This document shows positions 6,815 through 16,724 of a stretch of DNA of 33,924 bases, piece after piece. Numbering within the stretch: position 1 is the first letter of the stretch; each line of letters opens with the position of its first letter. The stretch comes from Micromonosporaceae bacterium (lineage in GTDB: Bacteria > Actinomycetota > Actinomycetes > Mycobacteriales > Micromonosporaceae): the NCBI GenBank assembly GCA_007130245.1, contig SLSW01000353.1, positions 1 through 33,924 of the forward strand. The letters run 5' to 3'. The position numbers and the translations under genes were made by a program. The notes under the pieces were generated by a model. That model saw nothing but the letters and a program-made list of their open reading frames with translations. It made no database searches and was not told where the DNA came from.

Positions 6815-9598
6815 TCATGCCCCCGGCCGCGGGTCGCCGAGGTGCCCGGTGCTGCCGTCGGCATCACCGAGCCAGGCGGTGTCCGCCATCCACCAGCGCG
6901 GACCGCCGTACCGCAACCGCAGCAGGAACCCGACCACGCCGGCCAGGCCCGTGTTGTAGGACAGGTTGGCGGCGGCGTTCAACTCGTCAGGAACGACCAT
7001 GCGGCCGTCCCGAACCGCGTGCCGCGCGTGTAGGCAACCGGCCAGTTCCTCTGCCCAGGCGCGGTAGTCACCTGCCGCGGCGTCGGCCATGTCCAGCAGA
7101 AACTCACCGTTGCCGGCCAGCCCGTGGCACGCTGCGGCGCCGGACGTCCACCGTCCGCGATGCACCATGACCGCTGCCTCGTGTGCCAGATCAAGGTAGG
7201 CCGGTTCCCCAGTGGCGCGCCACAGCCGCACCAGGAAGGTGCCCACCCCGGAGGCGCCGCTACACCAGTGGTAGCGCAGGTCATCCTCTGCCTGCGCCCC
7301 GGACACGCTGTTGGGCCAGTACGCCCCACCGTGCTCCCGGATCGCCGCGGCCACCAGGGTGTCACCGGCCCGGCAGGCCGCCTTGACCGCGTCGTCGTGC
7401 CCCACCGCGGTGCCCGCGGCGAGCAGGAACGATCCCACCCCGGCGACGCCGTGCGCGAAGCCGTAGTGGTTGACCCCGGCCAGTTTCGAGTCGAACCACT
7501 CCGGCACCGGCCAGTGCAGGCGGCCGTCCGCGGTGGTCTTGGCCGCCTCGAGCACCCCGTCCACGCAGTCCTCGACCCGCTGGCGCCATTCGGCGCCCCC
7601 GGTGACGTGCCACAGGTGCAGACTGGTGAACCCGGCGCCGGCGGCGCCGTGACACACATCCGGGTTGGGCCACCGCACCGGCAGTGCCCGCGCCAACATC
7701 AGCGCCCGCTGGGCGAGCGCGTCGTCCTGCAGGTGGCCCGCGGCGTCGTACAGTGCCCAGGCGGTGCCGGTACGGCCGAAGTAAAGCCCGGGCAGCAGCT
7801 TCGGCGCGCTGGTCAACCGTTGGTCGATCCAGCGCGCCACCCGGGTAACCGCGTCGCGCAGCGACACCGGGGCATCGCCACCGGCAGCACCTTCGAGCGC
7901 GGCGGCGCGGGTGAGCACCGCCAGCACGCCGGCCGCCCCGTACTGCACATTGCAGGCGTCGCTGGCCTGGCCGTTGTCGCCGGTCGGGAACAGCCGGTTC
8001 CCGGTGAGGGCCAGGTTGTCCACCAGGTAGGCCAGGCCGTCGTGGAGCATCCGCTCCTGGACCGTGGACTCCAGGCGAGCCGTGGACCTGTCCGGATCCG
8101 GTGCCGAACCCGGTGACACCGAACCGGATGGCCCGGATCCGGTCGCCCGGTCGGACAACCATTGCCGCAGGTCGGCGGTGGACCACCGCTCCTGCGGGTC
8201 CGGGCGGGTCAGGCCCGACACCGCGGGCGCCATAGCCGCCGCCGTGGTATTGCGTGTGCCGACGTAGCGCAGCAGCAGCTCGATGCGCTCACACGCGGAC
8301 CGGGCCGGCTCCGTGTCCGGCACGAAAGCCGGTGCGACCCCGGTGGCGAGATAGCACAGGACGGCTCCGAGCGAGAACCAGTCCGATGACGGCGGCGGTG
8401 CCGGCGCGATAGCGCGTTGCGCGACCACCTCCGGCGCGCCGAAGCCCGGGGTCTGCGCCGGCAGGACCCACTCGTCCTGCCGGGCGGCCATCTCCGCATC
8501 GATCAACCGGACCTGCTGGTCGTCGGTGATCATAATGTTGTTGGCGGTGAAGTCGCGGTAGACCAGTCCCCGCGTGTGCACCTCGTCGAGCAGGTCAGCG
8601 AGCTTGCCTGCCATCGACAACACCTCGTCGACCGGCAGGCCCTCCTCGCCCTCCTCGGTCAACCGCTGCAGCCAGCGCTCCCGCACCCACACGAGCAGCG
8701 ACCGGCCGGGCACCTCCTCCAGGACGGTGAACAGGTTGTCGTCCTTTTCGAAGGTCGTCAGCGGTTGCGCGGCGATACCCTCCAGCTCCTGCAACAGGCG
8801 GAACTCGCGCCGCAGCCCTTCCCGCGCGTCTCCTTGCCACACCAGTCCGCTGATGTGCGGTCGCGCGCGTTTGATGATCACGTTCTGTCCGGTGCTGGTG
8901 TCGAGCGCCCGGTAGACGCCGCCGCGCGCCGAGCTGGTGATGCTGCCGCGGACCTCGAAGCGGTCGGCCAGCAGCACCGACTTCGGCTCCCGCGGTCGGG
9001 CCGCGGCACGCCCGGGCTGGCCGTCGAACGGCAGCTCCGCCCACGACGGTGGGCAGAACCACGGCTGGCGCACGTCCTCCACCAGCGTCCCGTCCGGCGC
9101 CTCCAACCGGACCTCGAACGAGCCGTCATTGGTCAGCACGCGAGTGCCGGCGAACGCGCCGTACCGGTAGTGCACGAGGCTTCCGGGACGGTACGGCCGG
9201 TCCGACATGATCGTCGGGCCTGGCAGTCCTGCGGTAGCTTCGTCGAGCAGCCGGGCTAGCTCACGAAGGTGGTCGTCGTCGCGGGGGTAGGCGGCGATCA
9301 CCTTGCCCGCCTGTGGACGGTCCGACTGCTTGCTGGTGATCTGGCTGACCCGACCCAGGGTGCGCGCGAACTTGAAGGCGCACTCCTGCTCCACCAGCAC
9401 CTGCGCCGCACGCTGCAGCACCAGCGGGGCCGAGACCATCGTCGCCGACACGTGCAGCTTCCACCCCTGCAACCGGGGCGGATTGTCGGGCGGTGCGACG
9501 TGACACCAGAACTCGTCGTCATGCACCTGCCACGGCCGGCCGGCGAGGATCAGCTCCACCAGGCCACGCAACGGGAAGGTGTCCACGGGGGTGTGCAT
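6815..9598 (-). CDS. lanL: Class IV-type lanthionine synthetase (lyase-kinase-cyclase, LanL-like)
   Basis: The 927-aa enzyme should phosphorylate Ser/Thr of the precursors, eliminate phosphate to give dehydro-residues, and add Cys thiols to form thioether rings. The lyase-like region (about 1-200) shows 'GWKLHVSA' (45-52), 'AFKF' (74-77), 'SDRPYRPGS' and 'VHYRYGAF' (142-149). The kinase region (about 210-485) shows Lys243, 'YRDFTANN' with Asp349, and 'LIDAE' with Asp367. The cyclase region (about 515-900) shows 'GFAHG' (713-717), 'WCSG' with Cys779, and 'CHG' with Cys824-His825. Cys779, Cys824 and His825 match the zinc ligands of LanC cyclases, which class III LanKC enzymes lack, so class IV is the better fit. 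The ATG at 9598 sits only a few nt from the predicted transcription start, so the message may be leaderless. Confidence 0.92.
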   Translation of the reverse strand: MHTPVDTFPLRGLVELILAGRPWQVHDDEFWCHVAPPDNPPRLQGWKLHVSATMVSAPLVLQRAAQVLVEQECAFKFARTLGRVSQITSKQSDRPQAGKVIAAYPRDDDHLRELARLLDEATAGLPGPTIMSDRPYRPGSLVHYRYGAFAGTRVLTNDGSFEVRLEAPDGTLVEDVRQPWFCPPSWAELPFDGQPGRAAARPREPKSVLLADRFEVRGSITSSARGGVYRALDTSTGQNVIIKRARPHISGLVWQGDAREGLRREFRLLQELEGIAAQPLTTFEKDDNLFTVLEEVPGRSLLVWVRERWLQRLTEEGEEGLPVDEVLSMAGKLADLLDEVHTRGLVYRDFTANNIMITDDQQVRLIDAEMAARQDEWVLPAQTPGFGAPEVVAQRAIAPAPPPSSDWFSLGAVLCYLATGVAPAFVPDTEPARSACERIELLLRYVGTRNTTAAAMAPAVSGLTRPDPQERWSTADLRQWLSDRATGSGPSGSVSPGSAPDPDRSTARLESTVQERMLHDGLAYLVDNLALTGNRLFPTGDNGQASDACNVQYGAAGVLAVLTRAAALEGAAGGDAPVSLRDAVTRVARWIDQRLTSAPKLLPGLYFGRTGTAWALYDAAGHLQDDALAQRALMLARALPVRWPNPDVCHGAAGAGFTSLHLWHVTGGAEWRQRVEDCVDGVLEAAKTTADGRLHWPVPEWFDSKLAGVNHYGFAHGVAGVGSFLLAAGTAVGHDDAVKAACRAGDTLVAAAIREHGGAYWPNSVSGAQAEDDLRYHWCSGASGVGTFLVRLWRATGEPAYLDLAHEAAVMVHRGRWTSGAAACHGLAGNGEFLLDMADAAAGDYRAWAEELAGCLHARHAVRDGRMVVPDELNAAANLSYNTGLAGVVGFLLRLRYGGPRWWMADTAWLGDADGSTGHLGDPRPGA

Positions 9599-9604
9599 CG
9601 CCCG

Positions 9605-9649
9605 AACCTATGGCGCGCCGGTGGACAGTGACTGTACGTCCACTGGACG
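9605..9649 (-). promoter_or_regulatory. Heptamer-repeat promoter of the lanL operon (SARP-like)
   Basis: Read on the minus strand, three direct heptamers, CGTCCAG (9649-9643), CGTACAG (9638-9632) and TGTCCAC (9627-9621), have 4-nt spacers and an 11-bp period. Ten nt after the last comes TAGGTT (9610-9605), the same hexamer as at the oxidase promoter. Transcription would then begin at or within a few nt of the lanL ATG at 9598. No -35 TTGAC-like box is seen, as expected for an activator-dependent promoter. Confidence 0.62.
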
Positions 9650-9716
9650 CCCCGCGTCGCGTCGCCGGTACGGCACGGCACCGATCCGCCGTTGCCCGGT
9701 GCGTCTCAAACAGAGC

Positions 9717-9747
9717 GCCGGCGGGCCGGTCAACCCGGCCCGCCGGC
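9717..9747 (-). terminator. Perfect G-C hairpin between lanA4 and lanL
   Basis: A perfect 13-bp all-G-C stem (9717-9729 with 9735-9747) has the 5-nt loop TCAAC. It lies 16 nt after the lanA4 stop and, in the sense direction, is followed by a mildly T-rich stretch (GCTCTGTTTG). It should terminate or attenuate lanA4 transcripts before the lanL promoter, letting the precursor be made in excess of the synthetase. Confidence 0.7.
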
Positions 9748-9763
9748 ACCTGTCACGGCGGCC

Positions 9764-9889
9764 CTAGTTCTGAACCGCCGTCCAGTACATACACTGGGTG
9801 TGGTCCTGACACGTAAAGTTCACGCAACGGTCAGCACGCAGACCCTGCTCCTCCGGGAGCAGCTCCAACGCCTCCAGCTCGAGTTCCAT
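9764..9889 (-). CDS. Lanthipeptide precursor peptide A4 (41 aa), first gene of the cluster
   Basis: The ATG at 9889 lies 9 nt after AAGGAGG (9899-9905). The leader 'MELELEALELLPEEQGL' matches the family, but the double glycine is replaced by R-A-D-R before the first Cys (Cys22). The core reads C-V-N-F-T-C-Q-D-H-T-Q-C and then M-Y-W-T with a short tail: three Cys and three Thr, no Ser. It is separated from lanL by a strong hairpin and has its own repeat-containing promoter about 260 nt upstream. It is the most divergent core, and no Ser or Thr precedes its first Cys anywhere in the peptide, which limits the ring patterns possible. Confidence 0.82.
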   Translation of the reverse strand: MELELEALELLPEEQGLRADRCVNFTCQDHTQCMYWTAVQN

Positions 9890-9905
9890 CACTGTTCACC
9901 TCCTT

Positions 9906-10150
9906 CTGATTCTCGGTTTCCGTGGGCAGTGTCAGCGGCGGGCAGGCGGCACAACCGCCCACGCGCCCTGATTCACTGCTCCGCCGGTCTGTGGCCGTCG
10001 ACAGTCGGCGTCATCGGCTTCGGACGAGACGCTCGCTCCGCGGCACCGTGCGGTCCGGATCGTTCACGTAACCTGGTTCGGCCTCCACCCTCGGTGGTGG
10101 CGCCGCGCGCCGCGACCCGCGGCGGGCGAGTATGCCGTGAACATCCCACG
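9906..10150 (-). other. Long 5' leader region of lanA4, no gene seen
   Basis: If transcription starts just after the hexamer at 10156-10151, the lanA4 message has an untranslated leader of about 255 nt. I find no fifth precursor in it and no recognisable riboswitch. Open frames here on both strands look like chance frames in G-C-rich DNA. A second promoter closer to lanA4 cannot be excluded. Confidence 0.4.
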
Positions 10151-10216
10151 ACCGTAGGGGATTCGCATGGACGCCGACTGGACGATGACTGGACGCCGCT
10201 GGACGACCTGTGGATC
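10151..10216 (-). promoter_or_regulatory. Five-repeat heptamer operator and promoter of lanA4 (SARP-like)
   Basis: On the minus strand, heptamers GATCCAC (10216-10210), CGTCCAG (10205-10199), CGTCCAG (10195-10189), CGTCCAG (10184-10178) and CGTCCAT (10173-10167) follow one another with spacers of 4, 3, 4 and 4 nt. All lie on one face of the helix. Ten nt after the last comes TACGGT (10156-10151), a TAnnnT hexamer. This is the longest array in the window and shares its geometry with the lanL and oxidase promoters. Confidence 0.65.
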
Positions 10217-10389
10217 GTCCAGCGACGCCGCGGTCCGGATCATCAGGCCCGCGACCCTCCCCCACCGGGACGCACAGGATGACCCGTACCTCCCACGACC
10301 GGTGGGTCATCTCACCGATGTGACCAGTCCGCGCCGCCTCGTACCGTCGGATGGTGACACGCCCATAGCCCGGCAGGAGGCAAAACACC

Positions 10390-10809
10390 ATGACCCCACG
10401 CGAGCTGTTCGACCGCAACATCGCCGCTTTCAACGCGCATGACCCGGCGGCCTTCGGCAGGCAGTACGACGACGCCGCGCTCCTCTATGATCCGCAGTAC
10501 CCGGAGCCGCTAACCGGTCGGGCGAACATCGAGAAGGACATCGCCGCCTTCTTCACCGCGTTTCCCGACCTGCATGCCGTGGTCACGAACGTGATGGTCG
10601 ACGGCGCCACAGTGGCCGGTGAGATGCTGGTCACCGGCACCCACCAGGGGCCGCTGACCACCCCGAACGGCGACATCCCCGCCACCGGCAACCAGGCCAC
10701 CACCCGCTTTGCCAGCTTCGCCACCGCGGGACCTGATGGCACGTGGGTCGAGGAGCGTCGCTACTACGACCTCGCGGGGATGATGGCTCAGCTCGGTCTG
10801 ACCGGCTGA
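10390..10809 (+). CDS. SnoaL-like / NTF2-fold protein
   Basis: This 139-aa protein starts at an ATG 9 nt after AGGAGG (10375-10380). Features typical of the SnoaL-like family are 'DRNIAAFNAHDPAAF', 'YPEPLTGRANIEKDIAAFF', 'AFPDLHAVV' and the closing 'RRYYDLAGMMAQLGL'. The fold is an alpha+beta cone with a central pocket. Members include polyketide cyclases and many uncharacterised ester-cyclase-like proteins, so the reaction cannot be given. It faces away from the lanA4 promoter and lacks the heptamer repeats on its own side, so membership in the lanthipeptide cluster is doubtful. Its stop is 17 nt from the end of convergent uvrB. Confidence 0.8.
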   Translation: MTPRELFDRNIAAFNAHDPAAFGRQYDDAALLYDPQYPEPLTGRANIEKDIAAFFTAFPDLHAVVTNVMVDGATVAGEMLVTGTHQGPLTTPNGDIPATGNQATTRFASFATAGPDGTWVEERRYYDLAGMMAQLGLTG

Positions 10810-10826
10810 CGGCGGAGCCGGGCTTG

Positions 10827-12950
<2,124 letters not shown>

Positions 12951-13099
12951 ACCCCTACCGTACGCAGCCGGCCCGACATCCCCACCCGCCCGCCGCCACC
13001 ACCGCACCCCCGCATCTCGCCGATCTTGGTCGATGGCCGCCCGCGGGCGAGAGGCACCTCCGCGCGTCCAAGATCCACGCGAGCGACGACAATGAGCGG

Positions 13100-15235
13100 G
13101 TGCGCCAGCCCTTCCTGCACGACCTCGTCACCTGCGTACGCGCCCCCACCGTGGCGTTGTCCGGCGCGGACGGGCACATCCACGCCAGCGGCGCCCAAGG
13201 GCTCTTCCGGCACGACCTGCGGGTGCTGTCGGAGCTCGTGGTGGAGGTCGACGGCGCCCGGCCGGTTCCGGTAGGTCACGACCTGCACACCGCATCCGAT
13301 GCCCGGTTCGTGGCGGTCATCCGCCACCTGGGCGATCCGGGCGCCGACCCGACCGTGCGCCTCGAGCGGCAGCGGCACCTCACCGGCGACGGCCTGCTCG
13401 AGACCATCACGCTGGTCAACGCTTCCCGGCAGGAGATCTCGGCGTCGGTGAGCGTGCACGCCGCCGCCGATTTCGCCACCATGGACGCGGTCAAGCACGG
13501 TCGGGTCCCCGGCGGCGACGATGTCACGCGGCCGGCCGCCGACCTCACCGCCCCGGTGGCACACCCGGCCTCGTGCGCGGTCTGGACCGGTACGCGAGCG
13601 CGCACCGTGCTGCGGGCCACCGGCGACCCGCACCGCGCCCTCCACGACGACCAACGGCTCCACCTGACCTGGCCGGTCCGCGTACCGGCCCGCACCACCT
13701 GGAGCGCGACGCTGACCGTCACCGCCAGCGCGGTCGGGCCAGACTCTCCGGATCGGTTTCCGCCCGCTGGCGATGACCCGGACCCCGTCGGGCTGACGGT
13801 GCGTGGGCCGCGGGAACTGCGCAGTTCGGTGTCACGTGGCATCCGCGACGTCCACGCGTTGCGTCTGGCCGACCCGCGACGTCCGGCCGACACGTTCGCG
13901 GCCGCCGGGGTCCCCTGGTATGCCACCCTGTTCGGGCGAGACTCATTGTGGACGGCGCGCTTCATGCTGCCGTGCGGCACCGATCTGGCCCGCGGCACAC
14001 TGCACGCGCTCGCGCGCCGGCAGGGCACCCGACACGATCGGGCGACCGGCGAGGCGCCGGGGAAGATCCCGCACGAGGTCCGTGGGCCCGGGTCGGGCAT
14101 GCACGGACTGCCATCGGTCTACTTCGGAACCGTGGATGCCACCGCCCTGTGGGTCTGCCTGCTGTACGACGCCTGGCGGTGGGGCTTGCCGGCAGAGGAG
14201 GTCAACGACCTGCTCGGCCCGCTGGAGGCGGCGCTGACCTGGCTGGTCGACTACGGCGACGCCGACGGTGACGGGTTGCTGGAGTACCTCGACCGCACCG
14301 GCCGCGGCCTGGCCAACCAGGGCTGGAAGGACTCCGGTGACGCCATCCAGTTCCCGGACGGCACCATCGCTGAGCCGCCGATCGCGCTGAGCGAGGCGCA
14401 GGCGTACGCCTACCAGGCCGCCGTCCACGGTGCGGTGCTGCTGGAGACGTTCGGCCGGGGCGGCGCCACCCGGGTACGCCAGTGGGGACAACGACTGCGG
14501 GAACGCTTCCGCGAACGGTTCTGGGTCAGCGACGCGCGCGGGCGGTTCCCGGCGGTCGCGCTGGACGGTGGCAAGCGGCCCGTGGCCACCGCCACGTCCA
14601 ACCTCGGGCACCTGCTCGGCACCGGCCTGCTGGAGCCTGCGGAGGCGGCCGCGGTCGCTGACCGGTTGGAACAGGATGACCTGGACTGCGGCTACGGGCT
14701 GCGCACGATGAGCGCAGACGCGTCCGGGTTCAACCCGCTCGGCTACCACACCGGCTCGGTCTGGCCGCACGACACCGCCATCGCCGTCACCGGCCTGATT
14801 CGGGAGGGCCACGCCCGGGTGGCCGCGTCACTGGCCCGCGGCCTGATGCACGCCGCACCCGTGTTCGCCCACCGCCTGCCCGAACTGTACGCCGGAACCG
14901 GTGCGCGGGACGGACAACCGTTACTGGCGTATCCGGCAGCGTGCCAACCGCAGGCGTGGTCCGCGGCGGCCGCGGTGGCGGTGCTGACCGCCGCGCTCGG
15001 CATCGACGCGGACGTGCCCGGCGGCCGGGTCCGGGTCGCACCGTCGGTGGAGTTCGCGTCGTGGTTCCCCCTGGTTGCCGACGGTCTGCGCCTGGGAGGT
15101 CACCGGTGGCGGGTGGAGGTCGACGCCACCGGACGGATGCACACCGAGACCGCTGCGCCGGTGACGGTGGACCTAGCCACCACCGATCTGGTGCCGGCTC
15201 CGCGCCAACCCGAGCGCACGATAGACGTTGTGTGA
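13100..15235 (+). CDS. Glycogen debranching enzyme-like protein (amylo-alpha-1,6-glucosidase family)
   Basis: The 711-aa protein begins at a GTG ('[19 protein letters not shown]') without a strong ribosome-binding site. Residues about 10-210 resemble the GDE N-terminal bis domain ('[18 protein letters not shown]'). The rest resembles an (alpha/alpha)6 glycosidase barrel: '[17 protein letters not shown]', '[18 protein letters not shown]', '[15 protein letters not shown]', '[16 protein letters not shown]'. The acidic residues in the 'GRDS' and 'KIPHEVRG' regions are candidates for catalysis. Related actinobacterial proteins are annotated as amylo-alpha-1,6-glucosidases acting on glycogen-like polymers; the substrate here is not proven. 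No signal peptide is seen. It is divergent from uvrB and convergent with coaE. Confidence 0.85.
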   Translation: MRQPFLHDLVTCVRAPTVALSGADGHIHASGAQGLFRHDLRVLSELVVEVDGARPVPVGHDLHTASDARFVAVIRHLGDPGADPTVRLERQRHLTGDGLLETITLVNASRQEISASVSVHAAADFATMDAVKHGRVPGGDDVTRPAADLTAPVAHPASCAVWTGTRARTVLRATGDPHRALHDDQRLHLTWPVRVPARTTWSATLTVTASAVGPDSPDRFPPAGDDPDPVGLTVRGPRELRSSVSRGIRDVHALRLADPRRPADTFAAAGVPWYATLFGRDSLWTARFMLPCGTDLARGTLHALARRQGTRHDRATGEAPGKIPHEVRGPGSGMHGLPSVYFGTVDATALWVCLLYDAWRWGLPAEEVNDLLGPLEAALTWLVDYGDADGDGLLEYLDRTGRGLANQGWKDSGDAIQFPDGTIAEPPIALSEAQAYAYQAAVHGAVLLETFGRGGATRVRQWGQRLRERFRERFWVSDARGRFPAVALDGGKRPVATATSNLGHLLGTGLLEPAEAAAVADRLEQDDLDCGYGLRTMSADASGFNPLGYHTGSVWPHDTAIAVTGLIREGHARVAASLARGLMHAAPVFAHRLPELYAGTGARDGQPLLAYPAACQPQAWSAAAAVAVLTAALGIDADVPGGRVRVAPSVEFASWFPLVADGLRLGGHRWRVEVDATGRMHTETAAPVTVDLATTDLVPAPRQPERTIDVV

Positions 15236-15450
15236 ACCGTCGGGCCGCGCTACCGTCATAGCCGTAGGCCGCTCGCGGCGGCCCACTGGCGACCGGGCCT
15301 CCACACCGGCCGGTCCTGCTGGTGCACCGGTAGCAGCCCTGGCTCCGGCCGGAGAGCGCACCAGGTGTGGTCGCGCTGACCGCGCGATCGGCCAGCCGCG
15401 AGCGGTCTGAGCGTGTCTACCGACTCGCGTCCGAATCGGCCGGAGCATCG

Positions 15451-16638
15451 CTAGGGCTGCCAGCCGACCTGCGCGGCCCAACCCTCGGCCCGCTCCCAGA
15501 CCTCGTCGAACCAGGGTTCCTTTGCCGCGGCGTACGCGGTGGTGGTCAGCCCTTCCCCGCGCAGCCGGCGCTTGAGCGCGGCGTACTCGGCGCGCGCCCC
15601 CTCGTCGGCGCGCAGCCAGTCCCGGAACATCAGGGCCGTCCGAACGCCCGGGGACCCCTCTCCCCGTACGTGCAGGTGCACCACCCGGCCGGGGTCGGCG
15701 CTGCCGTGCACCCGTTTCTCCCACGCCGCCGGGTCGGGTGTGCCCGGCTTCGGGTTGTCGTGCCACTGTCCGGGCGCGCGTGGAAAGCCGGCGTCGGCCA
15801 GCCGCGCCGCGAGCGCATCGGCGGTGTCCAGAGCGTCGACCGTCAGTTGGATGTCGATGACGTCCTTGGCCTCCAGACCCGGTACAGCCGTCGAGCCGAC
15901 ATGGTCCACCCGGTGGGTAACGTCACCGATCGCGTGCGCGATCCGCGCGGCCAGGCGCTGGTACTGCGCCGGCCACGTCGGGTCGTAGGGGACGACGCTC
16001 AGCTGCTCCTGGCGCCGGACTAAACGTCGGCGGCGCAGGTTCTCCTCGAACGGCACCAGCCGGTCGCGCCACAGCGCATCCACCGCGGTGTGCAGATCGG
16101 CCAGTGCCCTCTCGTTGATCAACAACACGTCCGCCGCGGCCCGCCGGGCGTCGTCGCTGGCCTGCGCGCGGATGCGGGAGCGCGCCTGCTCCTTGTCCAG
16201 GTCGCGGGTGCCCACCAGCCGCGCCACCCTGGTGGCCTCGTCCGCCTCCACCACGATGACCAGGTGGTAGGTCGGGGCGAGCCCGGACTCCACCAGCAGT
16301 GGTACGTCGTTGACGACCACCGCGTCGGGAGGTGCCGCGTCGATGAGCTGTGCGGTGCGTGCGCGCACGCGCGGATGGATGATGCTCTCCAGCCGTCGCC
16401 GGGCAGCCTCGCCAACGAAGACCTCCGCTGCCAGCGCCGCGCGGTCCAGCGTGCCGTCCGCGCCGAGCACGCCGGCGCCGAAGGCGTCCACCACCTCGCG
16501 CAGGCCGTCGGTGCCGGGCGCCACGACCTCCCGCGCCAGCTGGTCGGCGTCGATGAGGACGGCGCCGTGCGTGGCCAGGCGATGCGCCACCGCGCTCTTG
16601 CCGGCGCCGATACCGCCGGTCAGTCCGATCCTGAGCAA
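15451..16638 (-). CDS. coaE: Dephospho-CoA kinase fused to a GrpB/UPF0157 domain
   Basis: The 395-aa protein uses a TTG start at 16638, 6 nt after AGGGAG (16645-16650). Residues 1 to about 200 are CoaE, which phosphorylates the 3'-hydroxyl of dephospho-CoA in the last step of CoA synthesis: P-loop 'GGIGAGKS', 'LIDADQLAREVV', 'NDVPLLVESGL'. Residues about 215-395 are a GrpB-like nucleotidyltransferase-fold domain with the hallmark 'HVGSTAVPGLEAKDVIDIQ'. This fusion is known in actinobacteria, including the M. tuberculosis CoaE; the role of the GrpB part is not established. It lies downstream of rpsA in the same orientation, separated by a hairpin. Confidence 0.95.
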   Translation of the reverse strand: MLRIGLTGGIGAGKSAVAHRLATHGAVLIDADQLAREVVAPGTDGLREVVDAFGAGVLGADGTLDRAALAAEVFVGEAARRRLESIIHPRVRARTAQLIDAAPPDAVVVNDVPLLVESGLAPTYHLVIVVEADEATRVARLVGTRDLDKEQARSRIRAQASDDARRAAADVLLINERALADLHTAVDALWRDRLVPFEENLRRRRLVRRQEQLSVVPYDPTWPAQYQRLAARIAHAIGDVTHRVDHVGSTAVPGLEAKDVIDIQLTVDALDTADALAARLADAGFPRAPGQWHDNPKPGTPDPAAWEKRVHGSADPGRVVHLHVRGEGSPGVRTALMFRDWLRADEGARAEYAALKRRLRGEGLTTTAYAAAKEPWFDEVWERAEGWAAQVGWQP

Positions 16639-16657
16639 CGGGCTCTCCCTGAACGGG

Positions 16658-16710
16658 CGTCGATCCAGGAGCTGCCCCGGTGAACGAACTGCGCAACTCC
16701 TGGATCGACG
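16658..16710 (-). terminator. Perfect inverted repeat between rpsA and coaE
   Basis: A perfect 14-bp repeat (16658-16671 with 16697-16710, CGTCGATCCAGGAG and its complement) has a 25-nt loop. It lies 14 nt after the rpsA stop and upstream of the coaE ribosome-binding site. It could end or attenuate rpsA transcripts, or be a binding site for a dimeric protein given the long loop. No T-tract is seen. Confidence 0.5.
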
Positions 16711-16724
16711 GTGACGTCAGTGGG

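Noticed and set aside
10011-10433. 140-codon leftward frame upstream of lanA4
   Set aside because: No recognisable family, no ribosome-binding site, runs into the SnoaL-like gene and across the repeat array; treated as chance.
10167-10442. 91-codon rightward frame beginning in the heptamer array
   Set aside because: Its start lies in the operator repeats, it lacks a ribosome-binding site and it overlaps the SnoaL-like gene.
15236-15450. Search for an RNA gene between the debranching enzyme gene and coaE
   Set aside because: No tRNA-like fold, hairpin or supported open frame could be recognised.
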